Shown here piece by piece: positions 49,129-58,612 of a DNA stretch of 64,000 bases. Both the position numbers and the translations under genes were made by a program. The notes beneath the pieces were generated by a model, which searched no databases, was not told the DNA's origin, and saw only the letters and a program-made list of their open reading frames with translations. The stretch is from assembly GCA_024638505.1 (NCBI GenBank), contig JAHEKE010000005.1:29810-93809 (forward strand). The letters are read 5' to 3'. How positions within the stretch are numbered: position 1 is the stretch's first letter; each line of letters starts with the position of its first letter. The DNA is from Gammaproteobacteria bacterium (GTDB taxonomy: Bacteria > Pseudomonadota > Gammaproteobacteria > Arenicellales > JAANXG01).

Positions 49129-50355
49129 TCAGCCGGCGGAACGCACCGGCACGGGTCGAAGCTCAATCGGGGGCGCAACCTCGAACATATTGTTGATTCG
49201 GTGATGAATTGTATGCAAGCCATCCAGCAGACCGACAACCCCCGCCTCGCTGGGCCGCGGTTGTTTCGGCAGCTGCTTGAGTGCGTCTACCATGATTTGC
49301 TGCGGTCGGGGCCCGTCACCTTCGATCATTGCCACCAGCCCCAAGTCGCGAGCGCTGCGGGCTCGCATCACCTGTTCCTTGCGGGGAGTCGACCTTGGCA
49401 CCAGCAGGGCCCGTTTATCCAGGGACAGAATCTCACAAAAAGTATTGTAGCCCCCCATTGCCACGATTCCTTCGGCATGAGCCATCAACACTTCTATATG
49501 ACTGTCAAACGTGATTGCTTCGACCGCTGCAAGTCGGTCAACGCGCTCTTTGAACGCACTTTGTTCAACCGGTGGCATGAAGGGTCCGAGTACGATAAGA
49601 GCGCGCAAAGGCAAACTTGCATCTTCCTCGTACGCACGGAGCACCCAATCGATCATGGCTGAACCGTCACCGCCGCCGCCCGCGGTGACCAGTATATAAG
49701 GATCGTCCATGTTGATTGTTGGCCGCACGCTTGATTCGCTGGGCACAATCCGAGGCAGGTAGCCGGTAAAAATTGTTTTAGCGCGAACGGCAGGTGAGAC
49801 GTCGATTCCGTCCAGTGCATCGCCCATGCGCGGAACCCCGTAAATCCAGATCTCGTTGTAAAGATTACGCAGCGCCGGCAGCACTTTTTTCCGGTCCCAT
49901 TCCTTTTTCAGATCGAATGGGTCATCCATTACGTCGCGCAGCCCGAGAACGTTGCGCACCCCTCTCTCTTTCAGCATGACCAGGGTTTGCGCCACCTCCC
50001 CACGAAAGCCCAGAGGTTCTTTGTCTACCAGAAAAAGATCGGGGGCAAAAATATCTGCGGTGTGACGAATAATCGATGACCTTAATGCCAGAGTGTGCTC
50101 AAGATCGATGTGCAGGCCCAAAGAGGTGTATTCCCCGTTGTGCAGCTTGATCACTCCTGGAATCCGAACAAAATCTACCCGCGCCCGAAAGTCAAAGCTT
50201 CCAATGATAGGCGACCCCGACAGGATGAGAACGCTTAATCCTTTATATTTGTCGACCAAGTCATGCGCAATAGCACGACAGCGCCGCAGATGGCCCAGCC
50301 CAAATGTGTCGTGGCTGTATATCAAAATGCGGGCACCGTCGAGGCGTTCAGTCAT
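49129..50355 (-). CDS. Predicted glycosyltransferase (COG4671, MurG-like fold)
   Basis: A 408-residue GT-B protein. ILIYSHDTFGLGHLRRCRAIAHDL at the N-terminus (GLGHLRR glycine-rich loop) and ILVTAGGGGDGSAMIDWVL, then AHAEGIVAMGGYNTFCEILSLDKRALLVPRSTPRKEQ, are the COG4671 signature. These resemble MurG/UDP-GlcNAc-type transferases, but the donor and acceptor are unknown. Its presence beside two GT4 genes, an ABC exporter and a cyclase suggests one surface-glycan system. Confidence 0.85.
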   Translation of the reverse strand: MTERLDGARILIYSHDTFGLGHLRRCRAIAHDLVDKYKGLSVLILSGSPIIGSFDFRARVDFVRIPGVIKLHNGEYTSLGLHIDLEHTLALRSSIIRHTADIFAPDLFLVDKEPLGFRGEVAQTLVMLKERGVRNVLGLRDVMDDPFDLKKEWDRKKVLPALRNLYNEIWIYGVPRMGDALDGIDVSPAVRAKTIFTGYLPRIVPSESSVRPTINMDDPYILVTAGGGGDGSAMIDWVLRAYEEDASLPLRALIVLGPFMPPVEQSAFKERVDRLAAVEAITFDSHIEVLMAHAEGIVAMGGYNTFCEILSLDKRALLVPRSTPRKEQVMRARSARDLGLVAMIEGDGPRPQQIMVDALKQLPKQPRPSEAGVVGLLDGLHTIHHRINNMFEVAPPIELRPVPVRSAG

Positions 50356-50519
50356 CTGATCAATGTTCTTCCACTATCCGAGTGTGGCCAGATTACACGT
50401 AAAGAACACAATTAGCAGCCCATTTGAAATGTTTTTTTCAACGGATCGGTAAATCGATGTGTTCGCCATGATTAACCGGACGTAGAAAAAGCTTAAGCTT
50501 CAGGTGAACCTGAGCGCAC

Positions 50520-51473
50520 TCAGCGATGCACATCCAGTGCCTCCAGCAGCAGTCGTGCGGTCATCAGATCCAAGTGACCGCCACCGCCGTTTTTAAAAAG
50601 AGTAATTTCATCGCGTGCAGTCCGACCGGCATGCTTACCGCGACATAGATCATAAAGGTCGGCCACAATATCGCTTTGGCTGATTATTCCATGACGCATG
50701 GGGATCAAGATCTCGCCGACTACTCCGATGGTCGTTTGCCGCGCATCGACAAAAACGGACGCGATTTCCATCGCCTTATCGTCCGCCTCGCGCATGGTCG
50801 GAGTGAACGCACCCACCAGATCCAGATGGGTACCGGGTCGAAGCCAGCGGCCCTGAATCAAAGGTTCCGTCGCCATGGTTGCGCAGGAAATAAGATCGGA
50901 CTGTCTTACCGCTGCTTCCAGGTCGTCCGTATGCTCCACGCTCAGCGCCACGGTAGTGAGCCTGGCCGCCAGTTCTCTCGCCTTGTCGACATTGCGATTC
51001 CAGATGCATACTCGATTAATGGAGGGGCGGGCGGTGCGGTGTGCTTTAACCAAATGAGGAGCCATCGCCCCCGCCCCAACCATGAGCATATTGCGCACAT
51101 TCTTGCGCGCCAAGTAATGTGTGCCCAGAGCAGAGTCCGCCGCCGTTTTCCAATAGGTCAACGACGCGCCGTCGATAGCGGCGAGGGCGCTGCCATCGGT
51201 TCCATTGAAAACTATATACACGGCCTGCACCGCGGGTAAGGTTCTCTGTTTCGGGTTATCGGGAAATATGGTGACCAGCTTGGTGCCTATGGCCTGGTCG
51301 TATTGCCACGCGGCGCGGATGAGTAAATGGTTGACGCGTTCATTTCCTAAAGGCTGCTCGATCAACAGATCCTCCATCGCCTGCGTGTCCTGTTTGTGGT
51401 ATCGATCTAAGCCGGCAATGAGCTCGGCGTAGGACAGAGCCCGGTTGACCTGCTTGGCGTTAATAAACTTCAC
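50520..51473 (-). CDS. Ornithine cyclodeaminase/mu-crystallin family protein
   Basis: A 317-residue NAD(P)-binding protein. KLVTIFPDNPKQRTLPAVQAVYIVFNGTDGSALAAIDGASLTYWKTAADSALG is the substrate-binding half; MLMVGAGAMAPHLVKAH the Rossmann loop. Family members cyclise ornithine to proline, reduce cyclic imines (ketimine reductase) or act as amino-acid dehydrogenases. Divergence from the hyuA operon over a shared 320-bp region suggests it belongs to the same pathway, perhaps reducing an imine intermediate; that is inference. Confidence 0.9.
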   Translation of the reverse strand: MKFINAKQVNRALSYAELIAGLDRYHKQDTQAMEDLLIEQPLGNERVNHLLIRAAWQYDQAIGTKLVTIFPDNPKQRTLPAVQAVYIVFNGTDGSALAAIDGASLTYWKTAADSALGTHYLARKNVRNMLMVGAGAMAPHLVKAHRTARPSINRVCIWNRNVDKARELAARLTTVALSVEHTDDLEAAVRQSDLISCATMATEPLIQGRWLRPGTHLDLVGAFTPTMREADDKAMEIASVFVDARQTTIGVVGEILIPMRHGIISQSDIVADLYDLCRGKHAGRTARDEITLFKNGGGGHLDLMTARLLLEALDVHR

Positions 51474-51793
51474 CGTGGACTACTACGGATAGGTGAGTGA
51501 AATGTTTCGTGATTTCTCATAATTCAGGCGGCAGCGTTTTGTTGGCGATTGTGTGAGCTAAATCCGGCAAAATCAACGCGGGTTCATCTTTTCACGTCAA
51601 ATGGCTACAAATTTCAATGCGATGGTGCATTGTCAGTATGCGACAACGTGCGGACGACACGCCCTGCGGCTGGGCCGAGCGTACGCAGGGGCTCTTGCCA
51701 AGGGGAATTTATAGACCTGGTATCTAGCGCCGCGCATCACCATCCGTGTACCATTACTTTGTATACACTGTGTACACATATCGTGAGGAGCGA
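51474..51793. promoter_or_regulatory. Divergent control region of the catabolic island
   Basis: These 320 bp separate the cyclodeaminase-like gene (left) and hyuA (right). No conserved protein is encoded; an open frame across it is not protein-like. The right end carries the GTRTAC boxes described separately. Confidence 0.6.
51746..51778. promoter_or_regulatory. Likely GntR-type operator: three GTRTAC boxes
   Basis: Hexamers GTGTAC (51746-51751), GTATAC (51761-51766) and GTGTAC (51770-51775) occur within 33 bp, the last inside the 10-bp palindrome TGTGTACACA (51769-51778), 15 bp before the hyuA ATG. Palindromes with a GTATAC core are typical targets of FCD-type GntR regulators, and such a regulator is encoded at 57863-58612. 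Binding here would block transcription or translation start of the operon. Confidence 0.55.
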
Positions 51794-53860
51794 ATGGGCT
51801 GGACTTTAGGTGTTGACGTCGGTGGCACGTTCACAGATTTCTATGCCCTGAATGAATCCACTGCCGAGGTGCATGTCGGTAAGTGGCCGTCCACGCCGTC
51901 TAACCCGGCGCGCGCGATTCTGCAAGGTCTCGACAAGCTCTCCCGGCAGCACAATATTCAACTTGAGAAAGCGGTCCAACTGGCGCACGGCACGACGGTC
52001 GGCACCAATGCGCTGATCCAACGCAAAGGCGGGAAAGTCGCCCTGATCACGACCAGAGGCTTCCGCGACTTACTGGAAATCGGGCGCCAGATTCGACCGC
52101 ATATGTATGATCTGAACCAGGATAATCCTCCTCCCCTGGTGCCAAGGGAACACCGTTTAGAGTTGGACGAGCGAGTTTCCGCCGGGGGAGAGGTGTTGAC
52201 GGCAATTGAGCAGGAGCAGTTGGATGAGCTGATTGGTTTCATCAGTCCGGATCTCGATGCCTGCGCCGTTTGCCTGTTGTTTTCCTTTCTCAACCCTGAT
52301 CACGAGCAACAGGTGGCGCAAGCGATCAGGAAGAAAACGAACGGCAAGATGCACATATCCATTTCCTCTGAGGTACAGCCGGAATTCAGAGAATATGAGC
52401 GCTTCTCCACCACCGTGCTCAACGCTTACCTCCAGCCCGTAATGACTGAATACATAGAACATCTGCAGCACGGTGTAGGCGCGGCTTTGCCCAGGGCAAA
52501 ATTGGGAATCAATCAATCGGCTGGAGGCCTGATGTCGGCGCAGCGGGCGCGTTCATTTCCCATACGGACTGCCTTATCCGGGCCCGCCGCCGGAGTGGTC
52601 GGTGCCGTGTACGTGGCAAATACGGCGTCAAGACCAAACATCATCACGCTCGATATGGGCGGCACCAGTGCGGACGTTGCGCTGATCCGGGACTACCGTG
52701 CCGACGTTGCATACGAACGCGAGGTCGCTGGATTCCCCATCCGCTTGCCCATGGTAGACATTGAAACCGTTGGTGCGGGTGGAGGATCCATAGCTTGGTT
52801 TGACCGGGATGGACTGCTCAAAGTCGGACCGGTCAGTGCAGGAGCCGATCCTGGGCCGGCATGCTACGGTCGCGGCGGTCTCCAGCCCACCGTCACTGAT
52901 GCCAATCTGGTGCTAAATCGATTATCTACCGCTGGGCTGCTGGGCGGTGATATGGCGCTGCAGACGAATCTGGCAAGGGCGGCGTTCGAACCTATCGCGC
53001 GCAAACTGTCTTGCTCTATCGAAAAAACCGCTGAAGGTGTGCTGGGAATCGTGGTTTCCAATATGGTCAGGACTATTCGAACGATATCGGTCGAGCGCGG
53101 CTATGATCCAAAAAATTTCAGTTTGATGCCCTTCGGCGGAGCCGGCCCGCTGCACGCACGGGACGTTGCCGTGGCGCTGAATATGACCGAGATAATTGTG
53201 CCCACCACACCCGGCATCGTTTGCGCCCAGGGTTTGATAGTATCGGATATGCAGGAAGATTTTGTTATCAGTCAAAGAACTCTGCTGGATGAAGGACAAA
53301 CGGCGGATGCGCTGCAGATTGTCGCACAGCTGCTGCAGCAGGCGCGGGCTTGGTTTGCACAGGAGCATGTTGGTACGACCAACCATTCACTGGAACTCAG
53401 GGTGGACGCCCGTTACGTAGGCCAGAACTTCGAGCTGGAGGTGCCAATCGCGCAAGGCACCGCGCTGAGTCCCGCTTCCCTGCCGGGCGTGGATCGACTG
53501 CGCGAGCTGTTTTTTGCGGCGCATGAATCGACCTATGGCTACTTCAATCCTGAGGATGCGGTAGAGATCGTAAATTTCCGGCTGACCGCGCGCGCCGGTC
53601 GCGTTCGCCCCGCGGCGGCCGGTACATCAGCGGGGGTCAAGCCGGCAAAACCGGTGCGCGAGGCCTTGCGCGAAGTTTATTTTGAGGATGACAGACCCGT
53701 GCAAACCAGCATATACGATCGACAAAAACTCATACCGGGTCATGTGGTCGAGGGCCCTGCCATCATCGATCAGTTGGACACAACTACGCCGATCTTTCCC
53801 GCGGATCGAGCAGAAGTTGACGCGCTGGGTAACCTGATCATTCAGATTGGAGGTCGGTAG
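51794..53860 (+). CDS. hyuA: Hydantoinase/oxoprolinase, A subunit (ATP-dependent)
   Basis: About 688 residues from the ATG at 51794, which has GAGGAG just upstream (an upstream in-frame ATG at 51746 lies inside the operator region). LGVDVGGTFTDF near residues 5-16, AHGTTVGTNALIQRKG, LSGPAAGVVGA and LDMGGTSADVAL are the phosphate-binding motifs of the HyuA/acetone carboxylase-like ATPase family. With HyuB it opens cyclic amides such as 5-oxoproline, hydantoins or N-methylhydantoin using ATP. The HyuB start follows immediately. Confidence 0.93.
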   Translation: MGWTLGVDVGGTFTDFYALNESTAEVHVGKWPSTPSNPARAILQGLDKLSRQHNIQLEKAVQLAHGTTVGTNALIQRKGGKVALITTRGFRDLLEIGRQIRPHMYDLNQDNPPPLVPREHRLELDERVSAGGEVLTAIEQEQLDELIGFISPDLDACAVCLLFSFLNPDHEQQVAQAIRKKTNGKMHISISSEVQPEFREYERFSTTVLNAYLQPVMTEYIEHLQHGVGAALPRAKLGINQSAGGLMSAQRARSFPIRTALSGPAAGVVGAVYVANTASRPNIITLDMGGTSADVALIRDYRADVAYEREVAGFPIRLPMVDIETVGAGGGSIAWFDRDGLLKVGPVSAGADPGPACYGRGGLQPTVTDANLVLNRLSTAGLLGGDMALQTNLARAAFEPIARKLSCSIEKTAEGVLGIVVSNMVRTIRTISVERGYDPKNFSLMPFGGAGPLHARDVAVALNMTEIIVPTTPGIVCAQGLIVSDMQEDFVISQRTLLDEGQTADALQIVAQLLQQARAWFAQEHVGTTNHSLELRVDARYVGQNFELEVPIAQGTALSPASLPGVDRLRELFFAAHESTYGYFNPEDAVEIVNFRLTARAGRVRPAAAGTSAGVKPAKPVREALREVYFEDDRPVQTSIYDRQKLIPGHVVEGPAIIDQLDTTTPIFPADRAEVDALGNLIIQIGGR

Positions 53861-53861
53861 A

Positions 53862-55550
53862 ATGGATAAGCCGGTGCTCGATCCCATAAAGCTTGAAATA
53901 CTGTGGAATGGGCTGCGCTCGATAACCGACGAAACCTTTGCCGCACTGACCCGGTCTGCTTATTCCACCAATATAAAAGAGCGGCGCGATCATTCTACAG
54001 CCATCATGGACCGATCAGGCCGTCTCGTCGTGCAGGCTTCGCAGGCACTGCCCATTCACATTGCATCGATGAGCGGTCTAATGGCTTGCCTGTTGCGTAA
54101 GTTTGGCGATGCCATAAATGAGGGAGACATATTCGTTGCCAACGATCCGCACACGGCAGGGGGGACCCATTTGCCGGATGTGAACATGGCCTGTCCCGTA
54201 TTCGCTGACCGGCAGCTGGTCGGTTTTGTGTGCAATATAGCGCACCATGCCGATATTGGTGGCATTGCGCCGGGCAGTATGGCCGGCGGCATGTCGGAAA
54301 TATTCCAGGAAGGTCTGCGTATTCCGGTAATTCGCCTGTTCAGAAAAGGGGAACTGCAGCAGGATATCATGGACCTGCTTCTACTCAACGTGCGTATACC
54401 AGAGGAACGCCGCGGCGATTATTTTGCGCAAATCGCAGCGTGTCGGCTCGGTAGTCAGAGACTGCGAGAAGTGCTGGATGAATACACGGTGGGTTTTGTG
54501 CTGTCGGCATTCGACCAGATCATTTGGCGCACAGAACAGAGGTTACGACAGGTGATTGCTGAGGCACCTGATGGCGTCTATAGATTTGAGGACGTGATGG
54601 ATAGCGACGGTATTGATACTTTTGATATTCCGATTCGGCTTACCCTATCGATAAAACAGGATACGGTACATTTCGATTTCAGCGGTACCGCGCAGCAGAC
54701 GCCAGGTAACATCAACGTAACCATGAACGCCACTCAGGCGAGCGCCTGCTACGCGCTCAAAGCGCTCCTGGATCCAGATGTCCCCAACAATGAAGGCATC
54801 CTCCGAGTCGTTGAAATCAATGCGCCCAAAGGGACGCTGTTGAACGCGAGTTTTCCTGCACCGGTTGCGGCCCGTGCCCACACCTGCCAGCGCATCGTGG
54901 ACGTGGTGTTCGGCGCGCTGGCACAGGCGCTGCCTGAGCGCGTAGTCGCTGCTGCCAACGGGGCAAATACAACGGCAGTGTTCGCTGGAATCGATCCGCG
55001 CAGCGGACGCCACTACCTCTATCTGGAGACGCTGGGAGGGGGAATTGGAGGAAGACCGGCAAAAGACGGCAAGGACGGTGTGCAGGCACATATCACCAAC
55101 ACTTCCAATTTGCCGGTGGAAGCTATAGAAATGGAGTACCCTTTGTTGGTCGAAGAGTACAGTCTGGTGACGGATTCGGGCGGGGCAGGAGAATTTCGGG
55201 GAGGAATGGGACTGCGCAGAGTTGTCAGGCCGGTTGACCATCGATGCACGTTTAACGGCGTTGGTGAGCGGTTTAAGCATCAACCCTGGGGGCTGCAGGG
55301 CGGACAGGCCGGTGCCTCTGGCCGGTTTTTAATCAGAGAATCCAATGGCGAAACCAGGCGCTTGGACGATAAGCCAGCGGAAGTAATTGTCAGCGCAGAA
55401 CAGGCAATTATTGTGGAGACGCCCGGCGCCGGGGGATACGGGGCACCCCGCAACCGGTCAAGGGAAAAGATAATGCTGGATCGGATCAGCGGCAAATTCA
55501 GCGATGCCTACATTGAGGAACATTACCGCCGCCAGCCGCATCATGAGTGA
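53862..55550 (+). CDS. hyuB: Hydantoinase/oxoprolinase, B subunit
   Basis: 562 residues from ATG 53862, one base after the hyuA stop and behind GGAGG. DPIKLEILWNGLRSITDE, STNIKERRDHSTAIMD, FVANDPHTAGGTHLPDV and the late GGIGGRPAKDGKDGV and TPGAGGYGAP blocks are typical HyuB. It is the catalytic partner of HyuA. The stop lies 8 bp inside the MttB-like gene (ATGAGTGA). Confidence 0.95.
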   Translation: MDKPVLDPIKLEILWNGLRSITDETFAALTRSAYSTNIKERRDHSTAIMDRSGRLVVQASQALPIHIASMSGLMACLLRKFGDAINEGDIFVANDPHTAGGTHLPDVNMACPVFADRQLVGFVCNIAHHADIGGIAPGSMAGGMSEIFQEGLRIPVIRLFRKGELQQDIMDLLLLNVRIPEERRGDYFAQIAACRLGSQRLREVLDEYTVGFVLSAFDQIIWRTEQRLRQVIAEAPDGVYRFEDVMDSDGIDTFDIPIRLTLSIKQDTVHFDFSGTAQQTPGNINVTMNATQASACYALKALLDPDVPNNEGILRVVEINAPKGTLLNASFPAPVAARAHTCQRIVDVVFGALAQALPERVVAAANGANTTAVFAGIDPRSGRHYLYLETLGGGIGGRPAKDGKDGVQAHITNTSNLPVEAIEMEYPLLVEEYSLVTDSGGAGEFRGGMGLRRVVRPVDHRCTFNGVGERFKHQPWGLQGGQAGASGRFLIRESNGETRRLDDKPAEVIVSAEQAIIVETPGAGGYGAPRNRSREKIMLDRISGKFSDAYIEEHYRRQPHHE

Positions 55551-57087
55551 CGCGGCTAAAGTGAGTACAAAACCTCGCCGGCGCGGCAGAGAGAGACGAA
55601 AGCAGCAGCGCACGGCAACGCCGATTATTCATATGCCTACTCTGGTCAGGAATACGCCCCTGTATGAAATTCTAAGCGCAGAGGGTGTCGAAATCGTGCA
55701 TGACGCCTCCATGCGAATTCTCGAACAAATAGGGATAGAGTTCCGCGACGCCGAAGCGTTGGAAATCTGGCGCCGGGCGGGGGCGGAGGTGTCGGGTGAA
55801 AGGGTGCGGATTGATCGTGATTTCTTAATGGGCTTGATCGAGCAGGTGCCGGAGAGCTACACCTTACATGGGCGTAACCCTGAATGTACCGTAACGGTGG
55901 GCGGGCGCAACACGGTTTTCGCCCCAACCTACGGCTCGCCGTACGTAATCGATCTGGAGAACAACCGGCGCTACGGTACGCTGGAGGACCTCAAGAAATT
56001 CCACAAACTTGCCTACCTCACCCCAACTCTGCACGTCACCGGGGCCATCACCTGTGAACCGGTCGATGTCGCCGTGTCTAAGCGACATCTGCACGTAACG
56101 TACAGCGCGCTGCGTCATTCTGACAAGCCGTTCATGGGCGCGACCACGGCGCGGGAACGTGCGGAGGATACCGTTGCCATGGCTCAGATCGTGTTCGGTA
56201 AAGACTATCTTAAAGAGCATACGGTCATGACCTCGGTGATCAACTGTAATTCACCGCTGGTATGGGATGCGAGCATGCTGGATGCGCTGAAGGTTTATGC
56301 ACGACACAATCAAGCTGTTCTCTGCTCACCGTTTGTTATGGCTGGCGCCAGTACGCCAGCCAGTACCGCCGGATCGGTTGCACAGCTTAACGCGGAGGCG
56401 CTTGCGGGTATTGCCTTTGGACAGCTGGTGCAAGCCGGTTCTCCCATGGTGTACGGCCAATTTTTAGCTACCGTATCGATGAAGTCCGGTGCGCCGATGG
56501 CGGGCACACCTGAAATCTCGCAGATGAACTACATGGTCGGGCAGCTGGCCCGGCGCTATCGCGTTCCCTGGCGTTCCAGCGGCATGGTGTCGGGATCTAA
56601 ATTGAATGACGCGCAGGCCGCGTATGAATCGAACCTGACCATGTCCGCGGTGATGCTGTCTGGTGCGAACTTCGTGTTCCACTCGGCCGGCTGGAATGAA
56701 GCTGGGCTGTCAGCCAGTTTTGCGAAATTTATGCTGGACGCGGAACAGGTGGCGATGTTTTGTAAAGCGGTGCAGCCGGTCGATCTCACCGATCTGGATG
56801 AATGTGTGGACACAATCAGGAAAGTGGGGCCGGGAGGCCATTTTTTAGGTACGCAGCATACGCTGCAGAATTTCGAAACGGCTTTTTTCATGCCGGAGTT
56901 ATTGGACAACAACAGCTATGAGCAGTGGGTTTCTGAGGGGAGCGAAGATGCAAATAGCAGAGGTTTGCGGGCCGCTAGAGAGGCCCTGGAGCGTTACCAA
57001 GAACCCGAACTGGATCCCGCAACGGATGAGGCCTTGCGTGAATTTATTGCACAACGGGAGAGCGTTTTACCGGACAGTGTGGAATAA
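55543..57087 (+). CDS. MttB family (trimethylamine/quaternary amine) methyltransferase, no pyrrolysine
   Basis: A 514-residue TIM-barrel homologue of MttB, starting at ATG 55543 overlapping the hyuB stop by 8 bp. VEIVHDASMRILEQIGIEFRD, GRNPECTVTVGG and LSGANFVFHSAGWNEAGLSAS fit the family. No in-frame amber codon occurs, so it belongs to the non-pyrrolysine branch, whose members demethylate quaternary amines such as glycine betaine or other methylated compounds by transfer to a corrinoid protein. No corrinoid protein or reactivator is encoded nearby, so the methyl acceptor is unclear. Confidence 0.88.
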   Translation: MSDAAKVSTKPRRRGRERRKQQRTATPIIHMPTLVRNTPLYEILSAEGVEIVHDASMRILEQIGIEFRDAEALEIWRRAGAEVSGERVRIDRDFLMGLIEQVPESYTLHGRNPECTVTVGGRNTVFAPTYGSPYVIDLENNRRYGTLEDLKKFHKLAYLTPTLHVTGAITCEPVDVAVSKRHLHVTYSALRHSDKPFMGATTARERAEDTVAMAQIVFGKDYLKEHTVMTSVINCNSPLVWDASMLDALKVYARHNQAVLCSPFVMAGASTPASTAGSVAQLNAEALAGIAFGQLVQAGSPMVYGQFLATVSMKSGAPMAGTPEISQMNYMVGQLARRYRVPWRSSGMVSGSKLNDAQAAYESNLTMSAVMLSGANFVFHSAGWNEAGLSASFAKFMLDAEQVAMFCKAVQPVDLTDLDECVDTIRKVGPGGHFLGTQHTLQNFETAFFMPELLDNNSYEQWVSEGSEDANSRGLRAAREALERYQEPELDPATDEALREFIAQRESVLPDSVE

Positions 57088-57089
57088 GC

Positions 57090-57857
57090 ATGCAACTTAA
57101 AAATAAATCCGCTCTTATTACCGGGGGAGGAAGCGGAGTAGGGCGGGCCATAGCCGAGCATTTCGCCGGCGAAGGGGCGCGCGTGGCGGTGGCCGATATC
57201 GACCAGGAGGGCGCAGAGCAAACGGTTGATAGCATTAAAGCGAACGGGGCAGACGCATTTTCCATTGCAGGTGACGTATCCGCACCGGCTGAGGTTGCTT
57301 CCATGATTGACCAAGCGGTCGCGAAAAATGGTGGCCTTAATATTATCGTTAACAGCGCGGCTATTGCCCGGGTGCAGAAATTCCTCGATATCACTTTGCA
57401 AGACTGGAACGAAATGTTGGCTGTTAATTTGACCGGGGTATTTTTGTGTGCGCAGGCCGCCGCCAGGCACATGGTAAAATTTGGTGGTGGCGGCCGTATT
57501 ATTAATATATCGTCGGTAAATGGACAGCGCGCGATCAGCGGACGGGGTGCTTATACCGTGGCCAAGGGAGGGCTCGAAATGCTGACAAAGATCATGGCGG
57601 CGGAATTAGGTGAATGGAACATCACGGTCAACAGTATTGCTCCGGCGCCCGTCGATACACCGATGATAAAAAAAATGCATACTCAATCCACTCGTGAGCA
57701 GTGGTACCGCGTGCTGCCAATAAAACGTTACGCGCGGCCGGAGGAAATTGCCCATGCCGCGGCTTTTCTAGCTTCGGATAATGCGGCATACATCAGCGGG
57801 CACACGCTGAATGTCGACGGTGGTTTCAATGCCACCGGGCTGCTACTTGATTTGTAA
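57090..57857 (+). CDS. Short-chain dehydrogenase
   Basis: A 255-residue SDR starting 2 bp after the MttB-like stop. The NAD(P) loop is TGGGSGVG (11-18); VADIDQEG places an Asp after strand 2, favouring NAD; SSVNGQRAISGRGAYTVAKGG holds the catalytic Ser-Tyr-Lys. It should oxidise a hydroxyl or reduce a keto intermediate of the island's pathway; the substrate is unknown. Confidence 0.9.
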   Translation: MQLKNKSALITGGGSGVGRAIAEHFAGEGARVAVADIDQEGAEQTVDSIKANGADAFSIAGDVSAPAEVASMIDQAVAKNGGLNIIVNSAAIARVQKFLDITLQDWNEMLAVNLTGVFLCAQAAARHMVKFGGGGRIINISSVNGQRAISGRGAYTVAKGGLEMLTKIMAAELGEWNITVNSIAPAPVDTPMIKKMHTQSTREQWYRVLPIKRYARPEEIAHAAAFLASDNAAYISGHTLNVDGGFNATGLLLDL

Positions 57858-57862
57858 GCGTT

Positions 57863-58612
57863 ATGAAAAGCGCTGTACAAACTGCTTCCAACTTGAACAA
57901 AAACAGCAGCGTGCGCAGAGCCAAGGGCACGAGCACCGCATGGTTGTATGAGAAACTGCGACGCGCAATACTCAGCCTTACGCTAAAGCCGGGGGAGAAC
58001 CTGGAAGAAAAAGAGCTGGTTGAACGCTTCGGCATTTCCAGAACCCCGGTGCGCGAGGCGCTGATTCGACTTGCGTCTGACGGTCTTGTCGTACTTTTGC
58101 CAAATCGTGGCGCCCGCGTCGCGGCGGTGGACCTCAGTGACTTTCCACGATATGTCGAAGCTTATGATTTGGTGCAGCGAGCCGCTACCCGTCTGGCAGC
58201 TGTACGCAGAGAGCACAGCGACCTTAAAATCATAAAATCCGCCGGCGATCGCTTTGAGAGGGCTATTGTAAAAGGAGAGCCGTTAGAGATGACCGAATAC
58301 AATCGGGACTTCCATGCTGCCATAGCTGATGCGGCACACAACCACTATCTCGCTACGCAATACAAACACCTGCTGGATCAGGGTATGCGTATGCTGCGCA
58401 TTCCGTTTGCCTATGATCCAGCCAGTGATGACGGGCTTGGTAAACATCTGAACAAAATCGTTGTCGAACACCGGTCTATTACTCAAAGCATCGTGCGACG
58501 GGACGCAGCAAGCGCCGAACGCTACGCCCATGATCACACGAAGCTGTTTCAGTCCAGGTGTTTGCAGTACTTGCAGGAGATCGGTACTGAGGGTATCGAA
58601 ACCATAAGGTGA
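57863..58612 (+). CDS. GntR family transcriptional regulator (FCD type)
   Basis: A 249-residue regulator. Residues about 30-95 form the winged helix (LYEKLRRAILSLTLKPGENLEEKELVERFGISRTPVREALIRLASDGLVVLLPNRGARV), and the rest is the helical FCD ligand domain with metal-binding His/Asp candidates (DFHAAIADAAHN). It likely senses a catabolic intermediate and binds the GTRTAC boxes before hyuA. The stop overlaps the next start (GTGA at 58609). Confidence 0.93.
   Translation: MKSAVQTASNLNKNSSVRRAKGTSTAWLYEKLRRAILSLTLKPGENLEEKELVERFGISRTPVREALIRLASDGLVVLLPNRGARVAAVDLSDFPRYVEAYDLVQRAATRLAAVRREHSDLKIIKSAGDRFERAIVKGEPLEMTEYNRDFHAAIADAAHNHYLATQYKHLLDQGMRMLRIPFAYDPASDDGLGKHLNKIVVEHRSITQSIVRRDAASAERYAHDHTKLFQSRCLQYLQEIGTEGIETIR

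Noticed and set aside
51549..51809. Open frame of 86 codons in the divergent control region
   Set aside because: No family-like sequence, no ribosome site, and it runs through the operator boxes into the hyuA start in another frame.
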